Of a stretch of 64,000 nt of DNA, positions 6,633 to 16,252 are shown one piece after another (position 1 is the first letter of the stretch; each line of letters opens with the position of its first letter). The notes under the pieces were generated by a model. The model saw only the letters and a program-made list of their open reading frames with translations, had not been told where the DNA came from and ran no database searches. The translations under genes were made by a program, and so were the position numbers. Source of the DNA: Mucilaginibacter rivuli (GTDB taxonomy: Bacteria > Bacteroidota > Bacteroidia > Sphingobacteriales > Sphingobacteriaceae); assembly GCF_019391655.1 (NCBI RefSeq), contig NZ_JAHXPQ010000004.1, positions 310,001 to 374,000 of the forward strand, given 5' to 3'.

Positions 6633-8741
6633 ATGAATCAGCAGATATTCCAAACCCCGATAGCGTATTTAAAAGGTGTGGGCACGGCCCGTGCCGAAGT
6701 GCTGCAAAAGGAGTTGGGAATAACCAATTATGCCGACCTGCTGCGGCATTTCCCATTTAAATATATTGACCGTACCCGCTTTTATAAAGTAAGCGAGCTT
6801 AACCCTGATTTGCCCAATGTGCAGGTTATTGTACGTTTACGGAGTAAAGAGATATTGGGCGAAAAGCATACCAAGCGTTTAGTAGCGCAGGTATATGATG
6901 ATACCGGTGTAATGGAGCTGGCCTGGTTCCAGGGGGTAAAATGGGTGGAGAAGATGCTCATCCCCGGTAAGGCGTATATTATTTTTGGTAAGCCGGGCGA
7001 GTTTAACGGCAAGCGGCAGATGGCGCACCCGGAGATAGAACTTTACTCGCCCACGGCAGCAAAGGAAAAAGGCAATATGACTTTACAGCCTGCTTATAGC
7101 TCTACCGAAAAACTCAAAGCATTTTCGCTGGATAGTAAAGGGATACAACGCCTGGTGGCTAATTTATTGGAGCAATGTGCCAACGAGATCCGCGAGGATC
7201 TGCCAGCTACTGTCGCCACAAAATTTAAGCTGATGAACCGGCGGGAGGCTTACTGGAATATACATTTTCCTGCGGATGCGGCGACACTGAACGCAGCTAC
7301 TAACCGACTCAAGTTTGAAGAATTGTTCTTCATCCAGTTCAAAATGCTGAAGAACAAGGTGCACCGTAACCTTAAATTTAAGGGAAACATTTTTTCGGTT
7401 GTAGGCGATTACTTTAACAATTTCTATAAAAACAAACTACCGTTCGATCTGACCAACGCGCAAAAGCGGGTATTGAAAGAAATCCGTTTAGATACCCAGC
7501 GCGGCGTGCAAATGAACCGCCTGCTGCAGGGCGATGTGGGCAGCGGTAAAACCGTAGTAGCGCTGATGAGCATGCTGCTGGCAATAGATAACGGTTTCCA
7601 AACATGCATAATGGCGCCGACCGAAATATTAGCCACGCAGCATTATGCCAGTATTAAAAGCCTGATTGATGATGACTTTTTAGAGGTGGGTTTGCTGACG
7701 GGTTCTACCAGTCAGAAGGTGCGGAAAGTATTACATTCCAAACTGGAAAGCGGCGAGATGAAGATCATCATCGGCACCCATGCGCTGATAGAGGATAAGG
7801 TACAATTCAAAAATCTGGGCTTTGTAGTAATTGATGAGCAGCACCGTTTTGGTGTAGAGCAGCGCGCTCGCCTGTGGCGCAAAAATGTCATACCGCCACA
7901 TGTGCTGGTGATGACGGCCACACCTATACCCCGCACTTTGGCCATGACCCTGTACGGCGATCTGGATGTTTCGGTAATAGATGAACTGCCTGCCGGACGC
8001 AAACCAATAGAAACGCTGCATTTTTACGAGAGCAGCCGCCTGCGCATGTTTGGCTTTATGAAACAGGAAATAGCCAAGGGCAGGCAGATCTATGTGGTGT
8101 ACCCGCTGATAAAAGAGAGCGAAAAGCTCGACCTGAAAAACCTGACCGATGGCATCGAAGTGATGGCACGCGAGTTCCCGCTGCCGCAATACCGCATTTG
8201 TATTGTACATGGCAAAATGAAACCTCCCGAAAAGCAGGTGGAAATGGAACGCTTTATCAGCGGGCACGCGCATATTATGGTGGCCACTACGGTGATAGAG
8301 GTCGGCGTTAATGTGCCCAACGCCTCGGTGATGATCATTGAGAACGCGGAGCGGTTTGGCTTGTCGCAATTGCACCAGTTGCGGGGGCGGGTGGGGCGCG
8401 GGGCGGAGCAATCATTCTGTATTTTGATGAGCAGCCAGAAACTGAGCAATGATGGTAAGATACGCCTGGATACCATGGTGAAAACGAATAATGGTTTTGA
8501 AATATCGGAAATAGACCTGCAACTGCGCGGACCCGGCAATATTGAGGGCACACAACAGAGTGGCGTGCTTGATCTGAAACTGGCCAACCTGGCTACCGAC
8601 CAGCAAATGCTGTTGGTTGCCCGCCGTTGTGTAGAAGAAATTTTTGAAGCAGACCCTATGCTGGAGTTGCCCGAACATGCCGTGTTGAGGCAGGTGAGTG
8701 ATGGTGCGAATGGTGGTTTGAGTTGGGATAAGATAAGTTGA
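6633..8741 (+). CDS. recG: ATP-dependent DNA helicase RecG
   Basis: The 702-residue protein has the RecG plan: an N-terminal wedge/OB-fold domain ('PIAYLKGVGTARAEVL', 'VNVQVIV' region), then superfamily 2 helicase motifs. Walker A is 'GDVGSGKT' near residue 300, the DEAD-like box is 'DEQHRFG' near residue 400, motif III is 'MTATPIPRTLAM', and the C-terminal lobe has 'VVEVGVN'-type 'ATTVIEVGVNVPNA' and 'QLHQLRGRVGRG'. RecG unwinds branched DNA, reverses stalled forks and helps process recombination intermediates. It stands alone between two repeat-containing spacers. Confidence 0.97.
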   Translation: MNQQIFQTPIAYLKGVGTARAEVLQKELGITNYADLLRHFPFKYIDRTRFYKVSELNPDLPNVQVIVRLRSKEILGEKHTKRLVAQVYDDTGVMELAWFQGVKWVEKMLIPGKAYIIFGKPGEFNGKRQMAHPEIELYSPTAAKEKGNMTLQPAYSSTEKLKAFSLDSKGIQRLVANLLEQCANEIREDLPATVATKFKLMNRREAYWNIHFPADAATLNAATNRLKFEELFFIQFKMLKNKVHRNLKFKGNIFSVVGDYFNNFYKNKLPFDLTNAQKRVLKEIRLDTQRGVQMNRLLQGDVGSGKTVVALMSMLLAIDNGFQTCIMAPTEILATQHYASIKSLIDDDFLEVGLLTGSTSQKVRKVLHSKLESGEMKIIIGTHALIEDKVQFKNLGFVVIDEQHRFGVEQRARLWRKNVIPPHVLVMTATPIPRTLAMTLYGDLDVSVIDELPAGRKPIETLHFYESSRLRMFGFMKQEIAKGRQIYVVYPLIKESEKLDLKNLTDGIEVMAREFPLPQYRICIVHGKMKPPEKQVEMERFISGHAHIMVATTVIEVGVNVPNASVMIIENAERFGLSQLHQLRGRVGRGAEQSFCILMSSQKLSNDGKIRLDTMVKTNNGFEISEIDLQLRGPGNIEGTQQSGVLDLKLANLATDQQMLLVARRCVEEIFEADPMLELPEHAVLRQVSDGANGGLSWDKIS

Positions 8742-9062
8742 GCCCCCTAACCCCCTAAAGGGGGAATTTGAATATCTGCGGAAATTTTCTTATATTGTGG
8801 TTCCTCCTTCGCCTAATGGCTACGGCGGATGAAAGAAAGGTAGTGCGATAAAAAACATCTTACTTTATCCCCCCTTTTTTCAAATATGTCATTGCGAGGC
8901 ACGAAGCAATCACTGAGAAAGGTTGGCGCATTATGCATGGCGGCTACCTGTCCCGGAGATTGCCACGCTATCGCTCGCAATGACATAGTTAATAAATTAG
9001 AATCAACGTAATCATCAAATCACAATAAATCAGCGGTCAAAAATCCTACTTTACCCCCCCTT
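8742..9062. repeat. Spacer filled with repeat fragments (321 bp, no gene)
   Basis: The spacer holds no plausible gene. It has a C/G dyad CCCCCT-AA-AGGGGG (8751-8764), a copy of family 1 with a conserved left arm (8887-8911) and a degraded right arm (8958-8985), and two copies of a motif close to 'TCYTACTTTAYCCCCCC' (8861-8877 and 9043-9060). The second copy ends right before the peptidase start codon. Confidence 0.65.
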
Positions 9063-10448
9063 ATGAAATTAAAACTGACCTTATTAACCTTATTAGCTTT
9101 TTCAACCGGGGCATTCGCGCAGAATGCCGACTCGATAATGTTGCGCAAAATTTATGATGAGGCTTTGGTTAACGGCCAGTGCTATCAGAATTTGCATTAC
9201 TTGTGTAAGAATATCGGTCAGCGGTTAAGTGGCTCGGCTAACGCGCAAAAGGCTGTGGAATGGAGTGAAAAGCTGATGAAAAGCTATGGTTTTGATAAGG
9301 TGTTTTTGCAGGAATGTATGGTGCCGCATTGGGTGCGCGGTGCTAAAGAACAGGGTTATATTATTGAGGGCAGCAAAAAAACACCAGTTGCAATATGCGC
9401 GCTGGGCATGTCGGTAGCTACACCGACAACAGGGCTTACTGCCAACGTTATTGAGTTACACAGCCTGGATGAATTGAAAACCCTGGGCGAAGCAGGCATA
9501 AAAGGTAAGATCGTATTTTTTAACCGGCCCTTCGATCCGCGTTTTATTAGTACGGGTAACGCATACGGTGCAGCGGGCGATCAGCGTTTTGCAGGGCCCG
9601 CCGCAGCGGCCAAATATGGTGCGGCAGGCGTTATTGTACGTTCGTTAACTGAAGCACTGGACAATTACCCCCATACGGGTACAACACGCTCTGCACCGGG
9701 CGAAAAGCAAATCCCCGCAGCGGCTATATCAACCATAGCTGCTAATGAGCTGAGCGCAGTATTAAAAAGATCGCCGTCGGCAAAATTCTTCTTTAAGCAA
9801 AGCTGCCAGTTACTGCCCGATGTAAAATCGTACAACGTAGTGGGCGAAATGACAGGTACCGAAAATCCCAATAAATTTATCAGTGTTGGCGGTCACCTTG
9901 ATTCGTGGGACCTGGCCGAAGGCGCGCATGACGATGGAACAGGGGTAACCGGCGCGTTAGAGGCTGTGCGTATTTTAAAGGCTTTAGGCTATAAACCCAA
10001 AAACAGCATACGTGCCGTGTTTTTTATGAACGAAGAAAATGGCGACAGGGGTGGTGAGAAATACGCTGAACTCGCAGCCCAAAATAAAGAAGAACATATA
10101 GCGGCTATTGAAACCGATGGTGGCGGCTTTACCCCCCGTGGTTTTGGGTTTACCGGCTTGCAAGGTGGTTCCCTTAAAGCTATTAACCAGACCTGGAAAG
10201 CATTATTGAGTCCTTATGATGCCGACAAACTGACTGCCGGTGGTGGCGGAACAGACATTGAGCCTTTACAAGGTAATGTGCCCGGTATTGTACTGATAGG
10301 TTTCAGGGGCGACTCGCAACGGTATTTTGATATCCACCATACGCCTAATGATGTGTTTGAGAATGTGAATAAACGTGAACTGGAATTGGGTGCCGGTGCA
10401 ATGGCATCGCTGATATACCTGATAGACAAGTACGGCCTGAAGTTTTAA
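9063..10448 (+). CDS. Secreted M28 family zinc peptidase (carboxypeptidase Q-like)
   Basis: The 461-residue protein starts with a signal peptide (MKLKLTLLTLLAFSTGAFAQ, cleavage after Ala-Phe-Ala). A PA-like insert near residues 110-220 precedes the catalytic domain, which shows the two-zinc ligand set: 'GGHLDSWD' (residues ~277-284), 'AHDDGTG', 'MNEENGDRGG', then 'ETDGGG' and a late His in 'DIHHTPNDV'. This order matches M28 aminopeptidases, with closest resemblance to the plasma glutamate carboxypeptidase/carboxypeptidase Q type. It probably trims peptides in the periplasm. The substrate is not known. Confidence 0.92.
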   Translation: MKLKLTLLTLLAFSTGAFAQNADSIMLRKIYDEALVNGQCYQNLHYLCKNIGQRLSGSANAQKAVEWSEKLMKSYGFDKVFLQECMVPHWVRGAKEQGYIIEGSKKTPVAICALGMSVATPTTGLTANVIELHSLDELKTLGEAGIKGKIVFFNRPFDPRFISTGNAYGAAGDQRFAGPAAAAKYGAAGVIVRSLTEALDNYPHTGTTRSAPGEKQIPAAAISTIAANELSAVLKRSPSAKFFFKQSCQLLPDVKSYNVVGEMTGTENPNKFISVGGHLDSWDLAEGAHDDGTGVTGALEAVRILKALGYKPKNSIRAVFFMNEENGDRGGEKYAELAAQNKEEHIAAIETDGGGFTPRGFGFTGLQGGSLKAINQTWKALLSPYDADKLTAGGGGTDIEPLQGNVPGIVLIGFRGDSQRYFDIHHTPNDVFENVNKRELELGAGAMASLIYLIDKYGLKF

Positions 10449-10503
10449 TTTTTTACCCTGTATCAACATAGCGTTAACTATGTTTGCGCTATACTTTATT
10501 ACT

Positions 10504-11787
10504 ATGGAAGAAGGAGAACCGGCCCCGATAATAAAACCAGACCCATACGCGGCATTACGCTTCCCGGAGTTTAGGTGGTATATGAGCATGCGCTTTTTTT
10601 TAACGCTTGGCTATACTATGCAGGGCCTGATAGTAGGATATTACATTTATCAGCAAACACACGAACCGCTGGCTTTGGCCATGATAGGCTTAGTTGAGGC
10701 TATACCATCAATAGGTATTGCTTTATATGGTGGCTACGTAGCCGATAAATCGGAAAAGAAAAAGCTTTTACTGCGCATATTCGGTGTAATGTGGATCTGC
10801 TCGGTAATTTTACTTTTAGTTACCCTTCCCGCCGCGCATCAATACGTTAGCAGTTCGGCCGAACTTATTGTGATGTATGTGATGATATTTTGTATCGGCC
10901 TGGCACGAGGCTTTTACGGGCCAAGCGCTTTTTCTGTGATGACACATATCATCCCGCGCGACCTGTACCCCAACTCATCAACATGGAATAGCTCAGCCTA
11001 TCAAACAGCGGCTGTTATTGGCCCCATGATAGGTGGATTGTTATATGCCTACGCTGGTATTACGGTAACATTTGTAGTAGTAGTAGTATTTGTAAGCATC
11101 GCGTTAATATCCATCACATTTTTAAATCGCCACCAGGCAGAATATATACCCAAAGAAAGTATTTACGATAGTTTAAAAGAGGGTGTAAGTTTCGTTTTTA
11201 AATCAAAGATGATGTTAGGCGCCCTAAGCCTCGATCTTTTTTCGGTATTGTTTGGCGGGGTGGTTGCAGTACTGCCAATTTTTGCTGATGATGTTTTAAA
11301 AGTTGGCCCCAAAGGATTAGGTATCATGACGTCTATTGATTCGATCGGCGCTGTGTTAACCATGCTGGCCATGACACGCTTTTCGCCTATGGGCAAACCG
11401 TGGCGTAACCTTCTTATCGCGGTGGTAGGCTTTGGCGTTTCTATTATTTGCTTTGGCCTGTCGCGCAACTTTTACCTATCATTGTTCTTTTTGTTTATGC
11501 TGGGTGCGTTTGATAGCATCAGCGTACTGATACGTTCAACCATTATGCAGGTACTTACACCTGATAAAATGAGGGGCCGGGTTTCGGCTGTAAATTCAAT
11601 GTTCATTGGCTCATCTAACGAGATAGGCAAGTTTGAATCGGGTGTTGCGGCTAAGCTACTGGGTGCTATACCATCGGTATTGTTTGGCGGCACCATGACG
11701 CTGATCATCGTAACAACAACCTGGTTAAAAACAAAAAAACTGGTTCCGTTAAAACTCGAAGAAATACACACGCCCGAAACTTTATGA
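10504..11787 (+). CDS. MFS transporter (MFS_3 / EntS-like)
   Basis: The 427-residue protein has about 12 hydrophobic segments and the major facilitator signature between segments 2 and 3 ('LYGGYVADKSEKKKLLL'). The second half carries 'RGRVSAVNSMFIGSSNEIGK', typical of the MFS_3 group that includes enterobactin exporter EntS and related drug or siderophore exporters. The substrate is unknown. The frame opens at 10480, but TATGTTTG at 10479-10486 looks like a promoter -7 box overlapping that start, so the ATG at 10504 is the better start. Confidence 0.85.
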   Translation: MEEGEPAPIIKPDPYAALRFPEFRWYMSMRFFLTLGYTMQGLIVGYYIYQQTHEPLALAMIGLVEAIPSIGIALYGGYVADKSEKKKLLLRIFGVMWICSVILLLVTLPAAHQYVSSSAELIVMYVMIFCIGLARGFYGPSAFSVMTHIIPRDLYPNSSTWNSSAYQTAAVIGPMIGGLLYAYAGITVTFVVVVVFVSIALISITFLNRHQAEYIPKESIYDSLKEGVSFVFKSKMMLGALSLDLFSVLFGGVVAVLPIFADDVLKVGPKGLGIMTSIDSIGAVLTMLAMTRFSPMGKPWRNLLIAVVGFGVSIICFGLSRNFYLSLFFLFMLGAFDSISVLIRSTIMQVLTPDKMRGRVSAVNSMFIGSSNEIGKFESGVAAKLLGAIPSVLFGGTMTLIIVTTTWLKTKKLVPLKLEEIHTPETL

Positions 11788-11894
11788 TATTGCTGAACAG
11801 GCAATTAATTACCACGCTTTAGATAAAACGGGCTGATGTACAATTGTAAAATAATTGTTATATTGCAGTCCCTTTAATTTAAAACTAATAAACG

Positions 11895-11987
11895 ATGTTA
11901 TTTCGAATGATAACCGAAGTAATATCAGCTATTGTTATTTGCATTGGTATGTTCTGCTTATATCATGCCCGGCAAATAAAACCATAG
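11895..11987 (+). CDS. Possible 30-residue single-pass membrane micropeptide
   Basis: The ORF ATG 11895 to TAG 11987 encodes MLFRMITEV followed by a hydrophobic stretch (ISAIVICIGMFCLYHA) and a basic end (RQIKP), fitting a membrane micropeptide. It lies in a 264-bp spacer between the MFS gene and the convergent PLDc_N gene. The evidence is only composition and a plausible start context, so it could be chance. Confidence 0.3.
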   Translation: MLFRMITEVISAIVICIGMFCLYHARQIKP

Positions 11988-12051
11988 TTGATTTACGCCA
12001 TTAAAAACCACTGATCTTTTGCAGTACAATTGTATTGCAGCATTAGTTCTT

Positions 12052-12264
12052 TTACAGGAAACTCTGGTTACGCCCCCAAAAAATATAGAGTAATGAGCCC
12101 AGAATGGGTATCAGCACAATAATAATTACCCATAACAATTTTGTATTGAGGTTAAAGTTAGGGTTTTTAAAGATGTCCATCAGCGCGTAAACAATGAGGA
12201 CAAATTCGACAATAAAGAATATCAGGCCAAAAACGCCGCTAACTACAGAGGTAACTAATTCCAT
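12052..12264 (-). CDS. PLDc_N-type small membrane protein
   Basis: The 70-residue protein has two membrane helices (about residues 10-32 and 43-64) joined by 'MDIFKNPNFNLNTKLLWVII', ending 'PILGSLLYIFWGRNQSFL'. This is the pattern of the phospholipase D N-terminal (PLDc_N) domain, which also exists as a stand-alone small protein. Its role is not established. It sits downstream of the ABC transporter gene on the same strand, with 66 bp between them. Confidence 0.8.
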   Translation of the reverse strand: MELVTSVVSGVFGLIFFIVEFVLIVYALMDIFKNPNFNLNTKLLWVIIIVLIPILGSLLYIFWGRNQSFL

Positions 12265-12330
12265 GTTTATGCTATTAAAAGGTTAAGATTTGTAGTTTAT
12301 AAATTAAAGACAATCAAAACCTCAATAAGT

Positions 12331-14112
12331 TTAATTCATAGCTACCTGCGGAATATTATCAGTATACTTTTCGCCTATTTGCTGGCGCCACATGGCATAG
12401 TATAAGCCTTTTTGTTCCAACAGTTCCAAATGCCTTCCGGATTCAATGATATGGCCTTTCTCTAACACATATATCCTGTCGGCATGCATAATGGTTGATA
12501 AGCGGTGCGCTATCAGGATAGTAATATGGTGTTCGTCCAAAGTAGATACATCGCGAATGGTTTCGGTGATCTCTTCTTCGGTGATGGAATCGAGCGATGA
12601 CGTAGCTTCATCAAAAACGAGGATATCCGGGTTGCGCAGCAGGGCACGGGCAATTGACAGGCGTTGTTTTTCGCCACCCGAAACCTTTACACCACCCTCG
12701 CCAATTACGGTATCCAGGCCATTGCTGGCACGCGCCATAAGGGTTTGGCAGGCAGATTTTTGCAGTACATCATAACACTGCTCATCCGTAGCATCCGGGC
12801 GAACGAAGAGGAGATTTTCGCGGATGGAGCCCGAGAAAAGCTGCGTATCCTGAGTTACAAAACCTATCTTCTCGCGTAGTTGATCCAGATCGATCTCGTT
12901 CCCCGGAATCCCATTGTAAAGCACCTCGCCGGACAGGGGTTGATAAAGGCCCACAAGCAATTTAACCAATGTAGTTTTACCCGAACCTGAGGGGCCCACA
13001 AAAGCGATGGTTTCGCCCGTATTTACCTTAAAGCCAATTCCATTTAACGCATTACGATTTGCGGTTAGGTGTTTAAAGCTTACATTTTCAAAAGTAAGGT
13101 CTTTTACTTTTTCTATCAGTACCGGTTTCTCAGGTTTAACATCAATTGGCGTGCTTAATATCCGCTCAAAATTACCTAATGAAACCTGAGCCTCGCGCCA
13201 TGATTGTATCACATTACCTAACTCCTGCAACGGGTTAAATAAGAAGAATGAATAGAACAAAAATTGAAGGTAACTACCTGTTGTCAATGTATCCTGGAAT
13301 ATCAGCATCAGCAAGATAACTACCATACAGCTGCGTACAAAGTTTACAACAGTACCCTGTATAAAGCTCATGCTGCGTACAAACTTCACCTTTTTTAATT
13401 CCAGGTCGAGTATTTTATATGTGGTTTTGTTGAGGCGTTCTATCTCTTGTTTAGCCAGGCCAAGGCTTTTTACCAGCTCGATATTACGGAGCGACTCGGT
13501 GGTTGAACCTGCCAGCGCAGTAGTTTCGCCAACAATGTTCTTTTGGATAACTTTAATACGCTTGCTTAACGCAGAGCTTACAAAAGCGATAATAGGTACT
13601 GCTACAAAATAAACCAGCGTTACCTTATAACTAACGGTTAACGAATAAACGATAACGAATATCATCCCGACAAGGCTAACAAACAGTACGCTGATGAAGG
13701 AGGTGATAAACTTTTCACTATCCTGCCTAACCTTTTGCAATATGCCCAAGGTTTCGCCGCTGCGCTGGTCTTCAAATACCTGGTAGGGTAACTCAAGGGA
13801 ATGCTTTAATCCATCGCTATACATTTGGGCGCCGGTTTTAAGCACAATGATATTAGTAAAGTAATCCTGAAAGTTTTTAGCTATACGCGATACCATGGCC
13901 GCGCCAACACCTAAACCTACCAGGTATAACGAACCATAAAGGCGTTCATTGAAAGAATGTGGTAGTTTATCAATAGGGTTAACGTACTTATCGATAATGT
14001 TTTTGGTGATCATTGGGTCCAGCAATGAAAAACCTATATTAAAAGCTGCAAGCACTAAAGCGAGCGCTACTATCCAGCGGTGTTGTTTGAGATAAGATAA
14101 AAGTGTTTTCAT
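12331..14112 (-). CDS. ABC transporter, fused permease and ATPase (exporter type)
   Basis: The 593-residue protein is a half-transporter. A six-helix membrane domain (residues ~10-310) comes before a nucleotide-binding domain with Walker A 'GPSGSGKTTLVKLL' (~370), Q-loop 'GFVTQDTQLF', signature 'VSGGEKQRLSIARALL', Walker B 'DILVFDEATSSLD' and H-loop 'LIAHRLS'. It would work as a dimer that exports lipids, peptides or drugs, as in the MsbA/LmrA group. The substrate cannot be told from sequence. It follows frr but is separated from it by a terminator (14121-14158). Confidence 0.93.
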   Translation of the reverse strand: MKTLLSYLKQHRWIVALALVLAAFNIGFSLLDPMITKNIIDKYVNPIDKLPHSFNERLYGSLYLVGLGVGAAMVSRIAKNFQDYFTNIIVLKTGAQMYSDGLKHSLELPYQVFEDQRSGETLGILQKVRQDSEKFITSFISVLFVSLVGMIFVIVYSLTVSYKVTLVYFVAVPIIAFVSSALSKRIKVIQKNIVGETTALAGSTTESLRNIELVKSLGLAKQEIERLNKTTYKILDLELKKVKFVRSMSFIQGTVVNFVRSCMVVILLMLIFQDTLTTGSYLQFLFYSFFLFNPLQELGNVIQSWREAQVSLGNFERILSTPIDVKPEKPVLIEKVKDLTFENVSFKHLTANRNALNGIGFKVNTGETIAFVGPSGSGKTTLVKLLVGLYQPLSGEVLYNGIPGNEIDLDQLREKIGFVTQDTQLFSGSIRENLLFVRPDATDEQCYDVLQKSACQTLMARASNGLDTVIGEGGVKVSGGEKQRLSIARALLRNPDILVFDEATSSLDSITEEEITETIRDVSTLDEHHITILIAHRLSTIMHADRIYVLEKGHIIESGRHLELLEQKGLYYAMWRQQIGEKYTDNIPQVAMN

Positions 14113-14120
14113 GTTTCACA

Positions 14121-14158
14121 AAAATAAAAAAGGGAACAGCTAATTAGCTCATTCCCTT
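14121..14158 (-). terminator. Terminator downstream of frr
   Basis: Read on the minus strand, AGGGAA pairs with TTCCCT around the inner palindrome AGCTAATTAGCT, followed by TTTTTTATTTTT. It lies between frr and the ABC transporter gene. Confidence 0.7.
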
Positions 14159-14186
14159 GTAATTTGACATTGCGCTGTATGTGCAA

Positions 14187-14750
14187 TTACACCGTCATAA
14201 TATCTTTTTCTTTTAGCTCAACCAGTTGGTCTATCTTAACCATATAGCTATCGGTTAGTTTTTGAACCTCTGCTTCACCGGTTTTTATTTCATCATCAGA
14301 TACGCTTTCTGATTTTAACTTTTTAATCTTTTCGTTTGTATCCTTACGGATGTTACGAACTGATACTTTACCATTTTCTGCTTCACCTTTTGCACGTTTA
14401 ACCAAATCGCGGCGGCGCTCTTCGGTTAAAGGAGGTACGTTAATACGAATGATGGTCCCATCATTTTGTGGATTGAAACCCAAATTTGCTTCCATTATAG
14501 CACGCTCAATGGCGCTTAGCAATGGCTTTTCCCAAGGTTGTATAACCAAAGTACGGGCATCAGGCGAATTTACACTGGCTACCTGGCTCAAGGGAGTTGG
14601 GTTGCCATAGTATTCCACCATAACTACATCCAGCATGGCAGGCGCTGCCTTGCCAGCACGTATTTTAGTAAATTCGTTATCAGTATGCTCAACGGCTTTA
14701 TCCATCATGCCTTTGGCATCGGCTATTAGCTTTTTAATGAGTTCGCTCAT
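14187..14750 (-). CDS. frr: Ribosome recycling factor
   Basis: The 187-residue protein matches RRF in full length: 'HTDNEFTKIRAGKAAPAML' near the N-terminus, 'GNPTPLSQVASVNSPDARTL', 'IQPWEKPLLSAIERAI', 'IRINVPPLTEERRRDLVK', 'VRNIRKD'. RRF works with EF-G to split the post-termination ribosome. In many bacteria frr directly follows pyrH. Here a lipocalin gene sits between them, and all three are on the minus strand. Confidence 0.97.
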   Translation of the reverse strand: MSELIKKLIADAKGMMDKAVEHTDNEFTKIRAGKAAPAMLDVVMVEYYGNPTPLSQVASVNSPDARTLVIQPWEKPLLSAIERAIMEANLGFNPQNDGTIIRINVPPLTEERRRDLVKRAKGEAENGKVSVRNIRKDTNEKIKKLKSESVSDDEIKTGEAEVQKLTDSYMVKIDQLVELKEKDIMTV

Positions 14751-14839
14751 TTTGGTATAAATTTTTGCCCAAAAATAATAAAAAGTATTATTTATTGCAG
14801 CCTAACTGAAGGTAAACCCAAACAAGGATAAATTGTTGG

Positions 14840-15367
14840 CTATTTTGTTCCAGGCAATGGTGTTTCAGTATGATTTTGGCAGGTCAGTTTACTTACATCA
14901 TAGCCCATATCCTTACACTTAGTAACAAGTTCTGCATACAGCTTTTTATCAATAGTTGGCTTTCGCGCCATTATGAAGAGGAATTTTTTATCGGGATGCC
15001 CTACTACTACATATGAGTAATCATCAGCCAGATCGATCACCCAGTAATCTACTTTAAAAGGCCATAAAAACTGCGCTTTAAATTGTCCGTTGCCTGTCCC
15101 CTCAACAGGGAATAGTTTTGAATGGTAGTTATGCAGTTCGTTATCCGTGGTTTTTTTGCCGTAGGTGTATACATTGTAATAACCGTCTTTATTGAGGGTA
15201 TATACCGTAGTGGTTTGGCAACTGTTTTTATCAAAAGCGGTGGGGATAGAATATAACGAATACCATTTGCCTGCAAACCTGGCCAAATCGACTTTTGCAA
15301 CCGTTTTATGCGGTATTGGCGTAAATGCCGAAAGTAGTATAAAGGCTATAATGCAAAAAATCTTCAT
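14840..15367 (-). CDS. Lipocalin family protein (Blc-like)
   Basis: The 175-residue protein has a signal peptide (MKIFCIIAFILLSAFTPIPH) and then the lipocalin first-strand motif 'FAGKWYSLYSIP' with G33, W35 and Y36. Later it has 'YWVIDLADDYSYVVVGHPDK', which fits structurally conserved region 2 of bacterial lipocalins, and a C-terminal pair of cysteines (CKDMGYDVSKLTC). There is no clear lipobox. Such proteins bind lipids or other small hydrophobic molecules in the envelope. It lies between pyrH and frr, an unusual place for this family. Confidence 0.85.
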   Translation of the reverse strand: MKIFCIIAFILLSAFTPIPHKTVAKVDLARFAGKWYSLYSIPTAFDKNSCQTTTVYTLNKDGYYNVYTYGKKTTDNELHNYHSKLFPVEGTGNGQFKAQFLWPFKVDYWVIDLADDYSYVVVGHPDKKFLFIMARKPTIDKKLYAELVTKCKDMGYDVSKLTCQNHTETPLPGTK

Positions 15368-15426
15368 ATCCTGTAGTTTTTTAAAATTACGGGATATAAA
15401 GATAAAAGGTTTTGCGATTAATGATT

Positions 15427-16131
15427 TTATTTAACCAGTGTACCAACAGGTTCACCTTGTGCAATTTTCATAAAATTGCCCGGCTTGTTCATATCGAATA
15501 CAATAATGGGTAGTTTGTTTTCCTGACAAAGTGTTATGGCCGTCATGTCCATTACTTTAAGGCCCTTATCATACACTTCCTGGTAAGATATTTCATCGTA
15601 TCTTACAGCAGCGGGGTCTTTTTCAGGATCAGCGGTGTAGATACCATCCACACGTGTGCCTTTTAAAACCACATCTGCTTTGATCTCGATAGCACGTAAG
15701 GATGCGGCAGTGTCAGTGGTAAAATAAGGGTTACCTGTACCTGCACCAAAAATAACAATCCGGCCATGCTCAAGATGGCCCATAGCTCGGCGGCGAATGT
15801 AAGGCTCGCATATCTGCTCCATTTTTATGGCCGATTGTAAACGTGTTGGCGCACCTATGGTTTCTAATGCATTTTGCAATGCCATACAGTTGATCACAGT
15901 AGCCAACATACCCATATAATCAGCCTGGGCACGGTCCATTCCTGATTTTTCGGCACTTAAACCCCTGAATATGTTACCACCACCTACTACTATCGCTATT
16001 TCTATACCGGCATCAAAAACACCTTTAATATCATGTGCGTATTGTAAAACACGCTCGTTATCAATACCGTACTGGCTATCGCCCATTAACGATTCGCCGC
16101 TTAGCTTCAGTAATATTCTTTTGTATTTCAT
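15427..16131 (-). CDS. pyrH: UMP kinase
   Basis: The 234-residue protein belongs to the amino acid kinase fold: '[10 protein letters not shown]' (residues 6-15), '[10 protein letters not shown]', '[20 protein letters not shown]', and '[20 protein letters not shown]', which binds ATP. It phosphorylates UMP to UDP as a cytoplasmic hexamer, feeding RNA synthesis. A terminator separates it from the upstream translation operon (tsf side). CAAAATTA at 16146-16153 reads as a -7 box (TAATTTTG) on the minus strand, so it may have its own promoter. Confidence 0.97.
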   Translation of the reverse strand: MKYKRILLKLSGESLMGDSQYGIDNERVLQYAHDIKGVFDAGIEIAIVVGGGNIFRGLSAEKSGMDRAQADYMGMLATVINCMALQNALETIGAPTRLQSAIKMEQICEPYIRRRAMGHLEHGRIVIFGAGTGNPYFTTDTAASLRAIEIKADVVLKGTRVDGIYTADPEKDPAAVRYDEISYQEVYDKGLKVMDMTAITLCQENKLPIIVFDMNKPGNFMKIAQGEPVGTLVK

Positions 16132-16212
16132 GTTTGAGGGTTTGTCAAAATTATTGAAATATCTGCAGTGTTAAAATTTTATTAAGCTTTTTATGCTTAC
16201 GAAAAAAAGGTC

Positions 16213-16245
16213 AAAAAAAATCCCCCGATTATTAAATCGGGGGAT
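16213..16245 (-). terminator. Terminator of the rplM-rpsI-rpsB-tsf operon
   Basis: On the minus strand, ATCCCCCGATT (16235-16245 complement) and AATCGGGGGAT (16220-16230 complement) form an 11-bp stem with a 4-nt loop, followed by eight T. It lies 8 bp after the tsf stop codon. Confidence 0.9.
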
Positions 16246-16252
16246 CAAATAT

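Noticed and set aside
7731..8411. Long minus-strand frame inside recG
   Set aside because: It is the shadow of the recG coding frame; recG has all helicase motifs on the plus strand.
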